64,000 bases of DNA from CAWACP01 sp963832965 (GCA_963832965.1 CAWHVW010000003.1:1240001-1304000); one strand, 5' to 3'. Positions 15,656 through 24,206 are shown, numbered from the stretch's first letter. Numbers and translations are program-made. The notes: generated by a model not told the origin, from the letters alone.

Positions 15656-16612
15656 TTACCGGGCAGCCGGCGCATCCAGCCTTGCCGCGCGCTTCCGTCC
15701 GCTGTTTACCACATGTCCGCTGAACTGATGACGGCCGTTCAGCACCACATCCACCGCATGATGCACGGGCAGGTCGAACGCCAGCACGTCGCCCGCTTTC
15801 AGGGCCAGCAGATCCCGGGCCTGAATATTCTGAACGGGCAACCGGACATCGACTTCAACTCTGGAGGGCTTGATCAGCTCCAGTACACGGCTCTGTTCAT
15901 CCGCCGTGGATTCGGACTTGCGCACGGACCACTGCTGGTCGAACTTCTGGCGCATCATCTTGATCATCAGCGAGGGCATGGCGATGTTCATCAGACCCGC
16001 GCTTTCGCCGATGCGCATTTCAATGCCGACGGCGACCACCGCCTCATTCGGCGCCATCACCTGCAGAAACTGCGGCTCGGTATCCACCGATTGAATGGTG
16101 AAATCGATGTTGGTAACCGTCTTCCAGGCCTCACGCAGATCGTGGAGCACAATGCGGAGAAGCCCGTCCATGAGGTTCTGCTCGATCTCGGTCACTTCGC
16201 GCTGAATGCTGGTGGAAACCTTGCCGGTGCCTCCCAGCAGGATTTCGAGAATCGGGAAAACCAGCGTGGGGTTGATCTCGAGGACGGCGTTCCCCTCATA
16301 CGGGCGCAGGCCCAGAGACGCCATGCAGGTGGGGGAGGGCAGGCCCTCCAGAAATTCCGCGTAGGACAACTGCTCCACGCTGACGAGATTCACCACCAGG
16401 TAGGTACGAAGATAAGCCGACAAGCTGGACATGATGCTGCGGACGAAGTTCTCATGCAGCAGGTAGATGGCGCGGAGTTGCGACTTGGCGATGCGGTCCG
16501 GCCGGCGGAAGTCGAAGACATTGACCTTCTGATTGGAGGAGTCTCCGGGCGCGTCCGGCTGCGAGCTTTGGAATACGGCGTCGATTTCCTGCTGGGAGAG
16601 TTGTCTTTTCAC
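15656..16612 (-). CDS. fliM: Flagellar motor switch protein FliM
   Basis: FliM is the C-ring protein that binds phosphorylated CheY and contacts FliG. The 318-residue product starts with the CheY-binding motif LSQQEIDAVF, has the middle domain with SYAEFLEGLPSPTCMASLGL and the FliM GGxG loop (ILEILLGGTGK), and ends with a SpoA domain (VEVDVRLPVQNIQARDLLAL). GTG 16612 gives exactly this N-terminus; the frame extends to 16708 but that part is not FliM-like and would overlap the divergent promoter region. It is the only C-ring gene on the minus strand, separated from both fliN-like genes. Confidence 0.94.
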   Translation of the reverse strand: MKRQLSQQEIDAVFQSSQPDAPGDSSNQKVNVFDFRRPDRIAKSQLRAIYLLHENFVRSIMSSLSAYLRTYLVVNLVSVEQLSYAEFLEGLPSPTCMASLGLRPYEGNAVLEINPTLVFPILEILLGGTGKVSTSIQREVTEIEQNLMDGLLRIVLHDLREAWKTVTNIDFTIQSVDTEPQFLQVMAPNEAVVAVGIEMRIGESAGLMNIAMPSLMIKMMRQKFDQQWSVRKSESTADEQSRVLELIKPSRVEVDVRLPVQNIQARDLLALKAGDVLAFDLPVHHAVDVVLNGRHQFSGHVVNSGRKRAARLDAPAAR

Positions 16613-16749
16613 GGCGTTCCCGGGTTGCCGTGCAATCTTCAGACCAGATCCCGAGCGGCGATTGATCCGCGGGCTCGCCGGGAATGGCGAATCAGGTGCT
16701 GTGGACAAATGCGGCGCGCCGGCGTGGAACCGGCATCGGCCAGGCCTTC
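16613..16749. promoter_or_regulatory. Divergent intergenic region between fliM and flbD
   Basis: The 137 bases between the divergent fliM and flbD starts must hold promoters for both units. I looked for sigma-54 (GG-N10-GC) and sigma-28 (GCCGATAA) elements and found no convincing match, so no specific site is claimed. Confidence 0.5.
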
Positions 16750-17022
16750 ATGATTCGTCTGACGCGTCTAAACCGGGTCCCACTGGTGGTCAACTCCGAC
16801 CTCATCGAGCACATTGAAACTACGCCCGATACCGTGATTGCGCTGACCACCGGCCAGAAATTCATGGTGCTGGAAACGCCTGATCAGGTGGTGGACCGGG
16901 TGGTGGCTTTCCGCCGGGCAATTCACGGCGAAGCGCTGAAAACATTGGATAACACGAGCGAGGTGGACGCCGATGCGGCACCCGCCGGCGCCACGGACTA
17001 CGAATGGCCGAGAAACCAGTAG
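16750..17022 (+). CDS. flbD: Flagellar protein FlbD
   Basis: This is the small FlbD-family protein found beside motA in many spirochetes, Firmicutes and other bacteria (unrelated to the Caulobacter regulator FlbD). The 90-residue product begins MIRLTRLNRVPLVVNSDLIE, followed by HIETTPDTVIALTTGQKFMV, a perfect fit to the family, then a variable tail. ATG 16750 is chosen for this N-terminus rather than the open-frame start at 16684. Its end overlaps motA by 19 bases. Confidence 0.92.
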   Translation: MIRLTRLNRVPLVVNSDLIEHIETTPDTVIALTTGQKFMVLETPDQVVDRVVAFRRAIHGEALKTLDNTSEVDADAAPAGATDYEWPRNQ

Positions 17023-17951
17023 CAGCCGATACGGGGAAGCCCGACGCCAAGGGAAAGCCCTCGAAGGCGGAGGGCAAGGGCAAGTCCGGCTCCGGTGGGA
17101 AGATCGACCTTGCCACCATCGGCGGGCTTGTTCTGGCTGCCGCGGGCATCCTGGGCGGGCTGCTGTTGGACGGTGGGAAGTTAAGCGACGTTCGTCAGGT
17201 TACGGCCGCCATGATCGTGCTGGGAGGCACCTTTGGCGCGGTGATGATCACCACGCCTTTGTCAGTTCTCCTCTCCGCCGTCAAAAAATTGCCACTGGTT
17301 TTCTTCGATCGCGCGGTTTCCAGCACCGCCGTGGTGGAGGAGATTCTCGAATACGCCACCCGCGCCAGAAAGAACGGCATTGTCTCGCTGGAGGCGGACA
17401 TCGATAAGATCGCCGACCCCTTCCTGCGCAAGGCGCTGTCGCTGGCCGTGGACGGCACGGACCTGCAGGATCTGCGGCGCATGATGGATCTGGAACTACA
17501 CCTTGAAGAGCAACGCGGCGAAGCCGAAGCCAAGGTCTTTGAGTGCGCCGGCGGGTACTCGCCCACCATTGGCATTATCGGCGCCGTACTCGGCCTCATC
17601 CAGGTGATGAAGCATCTGGAAAACATCGAAGAAGTCGGGCGGGGCATCGCAGTGGCATTTGTCGCCACCGTGTACGGCGTCGGCGTGGCCAACATCGTGC
17701 TGCTGCCGGCCGGCAACAAGCTTAAGGCCCGGCTGCAGGATTCCATCCGCACGAAGGAAATGATGCTGGAAGGCGTCTGCAGCATCGCCGAAGGGCTGAA
17801 TCCGAAACTGATCCGCAGCAAGCTTGAGGCATACCTGCGCGAAGAACTGGACGCGGAAGCGAAGAAGAAGAAGAAGGGCGATAAGCCGGCGGCGGCCCCG
17901 GCCGGAGCTCCCGCGGGCGGCGCCAAGGTGCCCGCCGCGGCGACACGCTAG
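17004..17951 (+). CDS. motA: Flagellar motor stator protein MotA
   Basis: MotA forms the outer stator ring that couples ion flow to rotation. The 315-residue protein has a Lys/Gly/Ala-rich N-terminal extension (about 33 residues) before the first membrane helix, four membrane helices, and the conserved segments AAMIVLGGTFGAVMITTPL, LRRMMDLELHLEEQRGEAEA and GGYSPTIGIIGAVLGLI. The C-terminus ends in a poly-Lys and Ala/Pro tail. Both extensions are unusual for MotA and may be soluble tethers. motB follows 6 bases after the stop. Confidence 0.95.
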   Translation: MAEKPVAADTGKPDAKGKPSKAEGKGKSGSGGKIDLATIGGLVLAAAGILGGLLLDGGKLSDVRQVTAAMIVLGGTFGAVMITTPLSVLLSAVKKLPLVFFDRAVSSTAVVEEILEYATRARKNGIVSLEADIDKIADPFLRKALSLAVDGTDLQDLRRMMDLELHLEEQRGEAEAKVFECAGGYSPTIGIIGAVLGLIQVMKHLENIEEVGRGIAVAFVATVYGVGVANIVLLPAGNKLKARLQDSIRTKEMMLEGVCSIAEGLNPKLIRSKLEAYLREELDAEAKKKKKGDKPAAAPAGAPAGGAKVPAAATR

Positions 17952-17957
17952 CCGGAC

Positions 17958-18869
17958 ATGCGCAAGAAGAAACAACCCGCGCACGAGAACCATGAGCGCT
18001 GGCTGGTATCGTATGCCGACTTCATCACCCTGCTGTTCGCGTTTTTCGTAGTAATGTTCGCCTCCTCCCAGGCCGACAAAGGCCGCGCCAAAGCGGTTTC
18101 CGAAGCCGTGACCAAGGCTTTGGAAGACGGTAAGGTGCCCACCATAGCGGCGATCCTTGGCGGAACCGTCTACGACAAAGGCAAGGGCAACGATGCGATG
18201 AAGGGTCCCGCGGTGATTGTTAAAGTCCGCAAGGACGCACAAAAGGAAGCCCAAAAGGAGGCCGAGGAGCAGGCTCAAACCGCGGCCCAGAAGGATCAGG
18301 CGAAGAAACTGGATGAACTGATGCCGTCCATGAAGGTGCTGACCGCCGATCTCCAGGTGGAGATCAGGAAGGGGCAGGTGCAGCTTTCGCTGGAGCCCAG
18401 AGGCCTGGTGATCAGCCTGAAGGATGCCGCGTTCTTTGATTCTGGTGACAATACCATCCGCACGTCCTCCTATCCGATCATCGCCAAACTCTCCTCGGTC
18501 ATCCTGAAGCTGAACAACCCTCTGCGCCTCGAGGGACATACCGATTCCATTCCCATCGACACTCCCAGATTCCACAGCAACTGGGAGCTCTCGGCGGCGC
18601 GCAGCATCGCCATGCTGGAGTTGTTGAGCACAAAGTTCAATGTTGGGCGGGAGCGCATGGCTATCGTCGGCTACGCCGATACGGTACCGGTGGCTTCCAA
18701 CGACACCGAGGAAGGGCGCGCCCGGAACCGCCGCGTGGATATTGTTCTGGTGAGTCCGATGGGCATGAGCGGGGAGCCGACGAAGGTTCCGCAGTTGAGC
18801 GCACCCGCGGCGCCAGCGCCGGCGACTTCCGGGAAGGAATCTCAGAAAGGGAAGACTGGACATGCCTGA
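17958..18869 (+). CDS. motB: Flagellar motor stator protein MotB
   Basis: MotB plugs the ion channel and anchors the stator to peptidoglycan. The 303-residue protein has the single membrane helix RWLVSYADFITLLFAFFVVM with the essential Asp at residue 21, a charged linker rich in Lys/Glu/Ala, and a C-terminal OmpA-like peptidoglycan-binding domain (LRLEGHTDSIPI ... NWELSAARSIAMLELL ... ERMAIVGYADTVPVASN ... RARNRRVDIVL). The sequence near the helix cannot by itself separate proton from sodium use. It overlaps fliW by 8 bases. Confidence 0.97.
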   Translation: MRKKKQPAHENHERWLVSYADFITLLFAFFVVMFASSQADKGRAKAVSEAVTKALEDGKVPTIAAILGGTVYDKGKGNDAMKGPAVIVKVRKDAQKEAQKEAEEQAQTAAQKDQAKKLDELMPSMKVLTADLQVEIRKGQVQLSLEPRGLVISLKDAAFFDSGDNTIRTSSYPIIAKLSSVILKLNNPLRLEGHTDSIPIDTPRFHSNWELSAARSIAMLELLSTKFNVGRERMAIVGYADTVPVASNDTEEGRARNRRVDIVLVSPMGMSGEPTKVPQLSAPAAPAPATSGKESQKGKTGHA

Positions 18870-19326
18870 GTGCCGCACGAAGTATTTCGAGAGGATGGAA
18901 TACACCGAAGACAGCGTGATTCAGGTGCCGGGCGGGCTGCCTGGATTCGAGCAGGAACGCGAATTCGTGCTCATCGACCAGGAGTCCAAGCGGCCGCTGG
19001 TGTTCGTGCAGAGCCTGCGAACGCCGGATCTTTGCTTCGTCGCGCTCCCCGTTCTCTCGGTTGACGCGGCCTATCGCCTGTTCATCTCCACGGAGGATCT
19101 GGACGCGATCGGGCTCGATTCCTCCAGGCAGCCCTCCATCGGAAGCGAGGTGGCGTGTCTGGTGATCGTCGCTTTCGGAGCAGATCGCGTGATGACCGCC
19201 AATCTGCTGTCGCCCGTGGTCATCAACCTGTCTACCCGGGTTGCCGTTCAGGCCATTCAGACCGGTTGCAACTACAGCCACCGGCATCCCCTGATGGCGG
19301 AAGAACCGGAGACCGTATGCTCGTAG
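18862..19326 (+). CDS. fliW: Flagellar assembly factor FliW
   Basis: FliW binds both flagellin and CsrA; when flagellin is exported, free FliW sequesters CsrA's repressor activity and flagellin translation resumes. The 154-residue product shows the FliW core: VPGGLPGFEQEREFVLIDQE, PLVFVQSLRTPDLCFVAL, then ISTEDLDAIGL and a NLLSPVVINLSTRVAVQAIQ segment. AGGGAAG precedes ATG 18862. It overlaps csrA by 10 bases, the standard fliW-csrA pair, and the flagellin gene with CsrA-like leader sites lies about 3 kb downstream. Confidence 0.96.
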   Translation: MPECRTKYFERMEYTEDSVIQVPGGLPGFEQEREFVLIDQESKRPLVFVQSLRTPDLCFVALPVLSVDAAYRLFISTEDLDAIGLDSSRQPSIGSEVACLVIVAFGADRVMTANLLSPVVINLSTRVAVQAIQTGCNYSHRHPLMAEEPETVCS

Positions 19327-19580
19327 TCCGGCGGCGGCAGGGCGAATCGGTGCTGATCGGTGAAAACATCGAAGTGGTCGTTCTTGAGGCGGGGGCGAAT
19401 CGGGTGAAGCTCGGCATCATGGCGCCCCGGGAAATTCTTGTGTTTCGCAAGGAGCTGGAGTTGACGCGAGAGCAGAACTGCGTGGCGGCGACAGCCGACG
19501 CCGTGGCACTGTCACGTCTGGCCAGCGCGCTGGGCAGCCTGGGCCGGCCACACGAGCCAGTGGTAAAGAGCGACGTTTAG
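19317..19580 (+). CDS. csrA: Carbon storage regulator / translational repressor CsrA
   Basis: CsrA is a dimeric RNA-binding protein that blocks translation by covering GGA motifs at ribosome binding sites. The 87-residue product has the full CsrA core (MLVVRRRQGESVLIGENIEV, then ANRVKLGIMAPREILVFRKE with the conserved GI.AP.EI..R segment), plus an extra C-terminal tail of about 25 residues beyond the usual 60-65. ATG 19317 lies within the end of fliW. The pairing with fliW makes flagellin mRNA the likely main target. Confidence 0.96.
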   Translation: MLVVRRRQGESVLIGENIEVVVLEAGANRVKLGIMAPREILVFRKELELTREQNCVAATADAVALSRLASALGSLGRPHEPVVKSDV

Positions 19581-19686
19581 TTTTCGCGATCGATGCGTAA
19601 AGCAGGCCGTCGAGATTCTGACACTCGTTCTATCCAACGCCTAGTAAATGCAATGGTTTACAGGCCGCTGGAAGGCCAATCGGATG

Positions 19687-19694
19687 GCCGATAA
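19687..19694 (+). promoter_or_regulatory. Possible sigma-28 -10 element upstream of the glycosyltransferase gene
   Basis: The octamer GCCGATAA, identical to the FliA -10 consensus, lies 18 bases before the GTG start at 19713, in the 132-base gap after csrA. No good TAAAGTTT-like element stands 11 bases upstream (the bases there are CTGGAAGG), and the distance to the start codon would leave a very short leader. It is therefore a weak candidate. Confidence 0.3.
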
Positions 19695-19712
19695 CCTGCT
19701 ATTGGAAACGCG

Positions 19713-21830
19713 GTGAATAAACATGTCCGGCGCGCTTCGCCGCGCGCGAACACCAACCGCCTCGCGCAGCGTTTGAACGAAGCTCTGCTCTGCCTGCGTA
19801 AAGGAGACCATTCGCACGCGGAGCATCTGTTGCAGCGGGCGGCGAGCGAGTATCCCTCCAACCCGCTGGTCCTGTCCTCCCTGGGGCACTTCCTGAAAGA
19901 TCGCCGCAGGTTCGCGGAGGCCGTGCCGGTGTTGCGGCGCGCCGCGATGCTCATGCCGAAAAGCGCGGCCCACTGGTGCAACCTGGGCGCGGCCTGCCAG
20001 GACAACGAGGACGTGGTGGGAGCGCTGCAGGCTTATGGGGAGGCGATCGCCATCGATCCCCGGCACTGGGAGGTTTATCAGAACCTCGGGTGCCTGCTGG
20101 AAATCCAGAAGGATTATGAGCAGGCCGAGCGATTTTACCGGCTGTGCATCGAGCTCAGGCCGGATTACGCGCTCGCCTGGATCGGCCTTGGGCGGGTATG
20201 CTCGGAGCGGCGCAATCTGGTGGACTCCGTTGCGGCGTACACAGAAGCGGCCCGTCTTGCCCCCAGTGCCGAAGTCTACTGTGACTTGTCCCAGACGCTC
20301 TACCTGCAGAATCGTTTCGATGCCGCCCTTGATGCCGCGCGGAAATCCATCAATCTGAACCCAGGCCTGGTGCTGGCGCATTGCCACGCCGGCAGAGCGC
20401 TGCTGAAGTTCGGAGCCCTGAGCGAGGCGCGCAAGGAGTACGAGGCTGCGCTGGCGGTGGATCCCAACAGCCCCGAGGCGCTGGTGGGGATGGCTGGAAT
20501 CGCCGGTCAGTTCTGCCAGCGGGAAGAGTCGATCGCTTTGTACGCGCGGGCGATCCAGGCCGATCCGCGGCGTCACGGGACTCATTCCGGTCTCTTGTTC
20601 ACGCTGTCGGCGGGGGGCGCCGCGTCGCATCAGGAGATTCTTGAGGCGCACCAGACCTGGGCACAACTACACGGCGCCGGCGTGCGCGCATTCCCGCACT
20701 CGCCGGAGCACGAGGATGCGGCGCGAAAGCTTCGCATTGGATTCGTTTCCGGGGATTTTTACGACCATCCCGTCCGGTTCTTTATCGCCCCCATCCTGCG
20801 CGGACTGGACCGGGAGCTGTTCTCCGTGGTCTGCTATTCAAACTCCTCCCACAACGACTTTGCGACGCGGGAACTCCGTGCGCTGGCGGACGAGTGGCTC
20901 CCATGCCTGGACCTGAAGGACGATCAACTGGCCGAGCGCATCCGGGCTGACCGCATCGACATTCTGGTGGATCTGTCCGGGCACACGTCCGGAAACCGTA
21001 TGCCGGTGTTCCTGCGGAAACCAGCGCCGGTGCAGGCCACCTATCTGGGCTACGGCGACACCACCGGCCTTCCGACCATGGACTACTGGATCACGGACTG
21101 GGTGCTGCATCCGCAGGACACGCGGCACCTGACCAGCGAGCGCATCTGGCGCCTGCCGCGCTGCTGGGTGATGTATGAGCCGCCAGCCGGCGCTCCCGAG
21201 GTGGCGGATCGCGACAACCGCGGACCGGTCACCTTCATCGCCTGCAACGCGCTGCAAAAAGTAGGACCGGAGTCGGTCGCGCTGTGGGCGAAGGTGCTGG
21301 AGGCGCTGCCGGACTCCCGGCTGCTTCTAAAAGCGCGCGGCATGTCCGGCCCCGGCGAGATGAGCATGATGAACGAACGTCTGGTCCGCGCGGGTATTTC
21401 CGCGAGCCGGGTGACCCTCATGGGCCAGGTGCAAACCCGGAGCGAGTACCTGGCGCTCTACGGCACCGTGGATATCGCCCTCGACACCACCCCTTATTCC
21501 GGCGCCACCACGACCACGGAAGCGCTGTGGATGGGCGTCCCGGTGGTGACGCTGCCGGGCGAGCGCATGGTCAGCAGAATGAGCGCGAGCATTCTAACCA
21601 CCGTGGGTCTTGAGGAACTCATCGCCCGGGACGCGGACGATTTCGTGCGCATTGCCACTGAACTGGCTCAGGACGCGCCGCGGCGGTCGCGGTTCCGGCG
21701 GGAACTGCGGCCGCGCCTGTCCGCTTCACCGCTGGGCGACAGCGCGGACCTCGCCAGACAATTCGGCGCCGCCCTTCGCCAGATGTGGGCCGCCTGGTGC
21801 GCCCCCAAAGAACAGGAAATCACTCAATGA
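19713..21830 (+). CDS. TPR-containing O-GlcNAc-transferase-like glycosyltransferase (SPINDLY/GT41 type), probable flagellin glycosyltransferase
   Basis: GT41 enzymes transfer N-acetylglucosamine or fucose to Ser/Thr of proteins bound by their TPR superhelix. The 705-residue protein has about seven TPR units in residues 20-300 (for example AVPVLRRAAMLMPKSAAHWC, then repeats with HWEVYQNLGCLLEIQKDYEQ). From about 340 it has the catalytic part: RIGFVSGDFYDHPV, ILVDLSGHTSGNRMPVFLRK, VQATYLGYGDTTGLPTMDYW, FIACNALQKVGPES and ALDTTPYSGATTTTEALWMG, all GT41 landmarks. The GTG start is preceded by GGAAA. The position directly upstream of flagellin, translationally coupled to a methyltransferase, points to flagellin modification; this is inference. 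Confidence 0.88.
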   Translation: MNKHVRRASPRANTNRLAQRLNEALLCLRKGDHSHAEHLLQRAASEYPSNPLVLSSLGHFLKDRRRFAEAVPVLRRAAMLMPKSAAHWCNLGAACQDNEDVVGALQAYGEAIAIDPRHWEVYQNLGCLLEIQKDYEQAERFYRLCIELRPDYALAWIGLGRVCSERRNLVDSVAAYTEAARLAPSAEVYCDLSQTLYLQNRFDAALDAARKSINLNPGLVLAHCHAGRALLKFGALSEARKEYEAALAVDPNSPEALVGMAGIAGQFCQREESIALYARAIQADPRRHGTHSGLLFTLSAGGAASHQEILEAHQTWAQLHGAGVRAFPHSPEHEDAARKLRIGFVSGDFYDHPVRFFIAPILRGLDRELFSVVCYSNSSHNDFATRELRALADEWLPCLDLKDDQLAERIRADRIDILVDLSGHTSGNRMPVFLRKPAPVQATYLGYGDTTGLPTMDYWITDWVLHPQDTRHLTSERIWRLPRCWVMYEPPAGAPEVADRDNRGPVTFIACNALQKVGPESVALWAKVLEALPDSRLLLKARGMSGPGEMSMMNERLVRAGISASRVTLMGQVQTRSEYLALYGTVDIALDTTPYSGATTTTEALWMGVPVVTLPGERMVSRMSASILTTVGLEELIARDADDFVRIATELAQDAPRRSRFRRELRPRLSASPLGDSADLARQFGAALRQMWAAWCAPKEQEITQ

Positions 21831-22366
21831 AACTCCACCTCGGCTGCGGAAAGAAGTTCATACCCGGGTTCGTCCATATTGACGTCGAGCCCTTCCCTCA
21901 TGTCGACCACGTCAGCCCCGCGGAACGCCTCGATTTCATCGGCAACAATACCGTGGACCTGATCTATGCGTGCCATCTTCTGGAACACTATGGACGTCAT
22001 GAGGTTCGCGATGTGCTGGCGGAATGGCGCCGCGTGCTGAAGCCCGAAGGAGTTCTGCGCCTGGCCGTGCCCGACTTCGCCGCGGTGTGCCATCTGTACG
22101 ACGCCGAGGGCCTGAAGGACGGCTACAGCGGACTGGTGGGACTGGTCTGCGGCGGTCAACGGAACGGCGTGGACTTCCACAAAATCATCTTCGACGAGGC
22201 CTTCCTCACCTGCCTGCTTAAAAAAACCGGCTTTCGCCACGTTCGTCCGTGGGACTGGCGCAGCACCGAGCACGCCACGATCGACGACTACTCGCAGGCA
22301 TATCTTCCGCACCTCGACCGGGAGAACGGAAGCCTCATGAGCCTGAACCTCGAGGCCGTGAAGTAA
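21827..22366 (+). CDS. SAM-dependent methyltransferase next to flagellin
   Basis: The 179-residue protein has the class I methyltransferase start KLHLGCGKKFIPGFVHIDVE (glycine-rich SAM loop), then NTVDLIYACHLLEHYGRHEV and WRRVLKPEGVLRLAVPDFAA, the standard order of motifs I to III. The start overlaps the glycosyltransferase stop (ATGA), so the two are probably made together. Methylation of a flagellin-bound sugar or of flagellin itself is a reasonable inference from the place between the glycosyltransferase and flagellin, but the substrate cannot be read from sequence. Confidence 0.82.
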   Translation: MKLHLGCGKKFIPGFVHIDVEPFPHVDHVSPAERLDFIGNNTVDLIYACHLLEHYGRHEVRDVLAEWRRVLKPEGVLRLAVPDFAAVCHLYDAEGLKDGYSGLVGLVCGGQRNGVDFHKIIFDEAFLTCLLKKTGFRHVRPWDWRSTEHATIDDYSQAYLPHLDRENGSLMSLNLEAVK

Positions 22367-22585
22367 TCCCGCGCGATCACTATCGGACCGCGATCATAAG
22401 GATTCAGGGCTGCCTGGGCGGAGTTGCGCCGGTTTGTGGAGAGGTACTAATGCCCTATCCAGGTGGTACGTTCGCCCGGGGAGTTCCAATTTAGGCCCAC
22501 ATCGGCGGGCCGCCCAAAAACATTAGAATTCAACCGCTGGCGTCACGAAATAGGTTATGACGGCCGAGCAGAAACAAAGGCCGCA

Positions 22586-22603
22586 CCCGGCAGGGACGCC
22601 GGG
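22586..22603 (+). promoter_or_regulatory. Leader hairpin with GGA in its loop (candidate CsrA site 1) of the flagellin mRNA
   Basis: CCCGGC (22586-22591) pairs with GCCGGG (22598-22603) around the loop AGGGAC. The sequence CAGGGACG across the loop matches the CsrA consensus core CARGGAUG at seven of eight positions, and presentation of GGA in a hairpin loop is the preferred CsrA target form. It lies 26-43 bases upstream of the flagellin start. Confidence 0.65.
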
Positions 22604-22611
22604 TATCTCAA

Positions 22612-22623
22612 ATATAGGGACGT
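22612..22623 (+). promoter_or_regulatory. Candidate CsrA site 2 overlapping the flagellin ribosome binding site
   Basis: The bases ATATAGGGACGT match the CsrA consensus RUACARGGAUGU at 10 of 12 positions. The AGGGA within it (22616-22620) is also the best Shine-Dalgarno sequence for ATG 22629, with an 8-base spacer. CsrA bound here would block initiation. The GGA motifs of the two sites are 24 bases apart, the kind of two-site layout described for Bacillus subtilis hag. Confidence 0.65.
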
Positions 22624-22628
22624 AGACA

Positions 22629-24206
22629 ATGATTTCGCTTCAAACAAACGTAATCTCGCTCCAGTCGCAACAGGATCTGGACGTTAACACCGCATTTCAG
22701 AACAACACGATTGAGCAGTTGTCATCCGGCTACCGCATCAACAGCAGCGCCGACGACCCGGCCGGTCTCGCGGTTGCCAATCAGTACAACAGTGACACCG
22801 TCGAGCTGCAACAGGGCGTACGCAACGCCAATGACGGCTTGAGCCAGTTGCAGATCATCGACGGCGGACTGAGCAACATTTCCAACATCCTGAACCAGTT
22901 GAAGTCACTGGCCACGGAGTCGGCAACCAGCACCTTCACCGGTGACCGCGGCACGCTGAACCAGGAATATCAGAGCCTCGTGTCGGAAATCACGCGCCAG
23001 GCGGCCAACATCCAGCTCAACGCCGGCGGCAACCTGAACACGAAACTGAGCGTGTACATCGGTGGTGGCCGCACCAGCAACCAGGCCGGCTCCTCGCTGG
23101 TCAACATCGACCTGAGCGGATCCGCCAACGCCGTGGACGCCACGTCTCTCGGTCTGCAGGGAACCACCGTAATCGGCGGCGGTACCTCTTTCGCCGCGGG
23201 CACCTCAGCGGGCGAGAACAGCGTGGACAACCTGAGCAACGCCAACGCGCTGTTCAACATCGCGGGCGGAACGGGTACGGCGGCAGGCGAAGAGACCTTC
23301 GCCGTGACGTACGCGAACGCCGCGGGCACCGTGACCACCACCAACATCGCCATTGCGGCAACCTCTACTGGCGTCACTGGCGCGCAGTTCGTGAGCGACG
23401 TCAACACTGCTCTTACGAACGCGGGCGTGCAGGGGATCACTTCCCAGATCGGCGCGAACGGCGATCTGCAATTCAGCGGCGGCAACCTGCTTTCGGTTGC
23501 GGCCGGCATCGGCACGCAGGGTACGCCAACAGACGTCGCCGTTACCACGGGCGCCACCCTGGTCAACGGCGCGAATTATCAGGCGAGCAGCGCCTTTACG
23601 GGCCTCACCGCCGGCGCCGCCGACGAAACCCTCAGCCTCACCGTGGGCGGAACCTCGTATAGTCTCGATCTGAGCGCGGCCACGTCCGGCACCAACGCCG
23701 CCGACACCGTAGCCGATGCGGTGGCCTCTTTGAACTCTCAGTTAAAGGGCAGCGGCGTGTACGCCACCGCCGACGGGACCGCGGACGGATCGACCATCAC
23801 TCTGCAGAGCGCCAATGCATTCAGCCTCGCGGAGACGGCCGCCACCGGCGCCACCACCTCGCTGTTCGGCACGACCGTAGCCGCTGAAACCGTGACCGCG
23901 CCAACCACAAACGCGAGCGCGATCGGTAACGCCGAGAACGCGATTCTCGCTATCAATGCCGCGGTCACCTCGCTCGGCCTCGTCCAGGGCGCTGTCGGCT
24001 CCGGCGAAAACACGCTGAACTACGCCATCTCTCTGGCCCAGTCGCAGGTCACCAACTTCTCGGCGGCGGAGAGCCAGATCAAGGACGCGGACGTCGCCGC
24101 GGAAGCTGCCAACCTCACCAAGGCGCAGGTTCTGCAGCAGGCTTCCATCGCAGCCATGGCGCAGGCGAATTCCTCGCCCGAAGCCGTGTTGAAACTGCTC
24201 CAGTAA
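22629..24206 (+). CDS. fliC: Flagellin
   Basis: Flagellin forms the filament. The 525-residue protein has the conserved D0/D1 ends: LQTNVISLQSQQDLDVNTAF, QLSSGYRINSSADDPAGLAV and GLSQLQIIDGGLSNI at the N-terminus, and SQIKDADVAAEAANLTKAQV then LQQASIAAMAQANS at the C-terminus. The central 290 or so residues are Thr/Ala/Gly/Ser-rich, surface-exposed D2/D3-type sequence containing two similar beta-rich units (each with an ETFAVTY or ETLSLTV strand followed by a helix), offering many sites for O-glycosylation. Two CsrA-like sites lie in the leader and a strong terminator follows. It is the only flagellin gene in the window. Confidence 0.97.
   Translation: MISLQTNVISLQSQQDLDVNTAFQNNTIEQLSSGYRINSSADDPAGLAVANQYNSDTVELQQGVRNANDGLSQLQIIDGGLSNISNILNQLKSLATESATSTFTGDRGTLNQEYQSLVSEITRQAANIQLNAGGNLNTKLSVYIGGGRTSNQAGSSLVNIDLSGSANAVDATSLGLQGTTVIGGGTSFAAGTSAGENSVDNLSNANALFNIAGGTGTAAGEETFAVTYANAAGTVTTTNIAIAATSTGVTGAQFVSDVNTALTNAGVQGITSQIGANGDLQFSGGNLLSVAAGIGTQGTPTDVAVTTGATLVNGANYQASSAFTGLTAGAADETLSLTVGGTSYSLDLSAATSGTNAADTVADAVASLNSQLKGSGVYATADGTADGSTITLQSANAFSLAETAATGATTSLFGTTVAAETVTAPTTNASAIGNAENAILAINAAVTSLGLVQGAVGSGENTLNYAISLAQSQVTNFSAAESQIKDADVAAEAANLTKAQVLQQASIAAMAQANSSPEAVLKLLQ

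Noticed and set aside
22405..22425. TGGGCGGAGTTGC in the flagellin upstream region as a sigma-54 promoter
   Set aside because: The doublets are two bases too close for a sigma-54 site.
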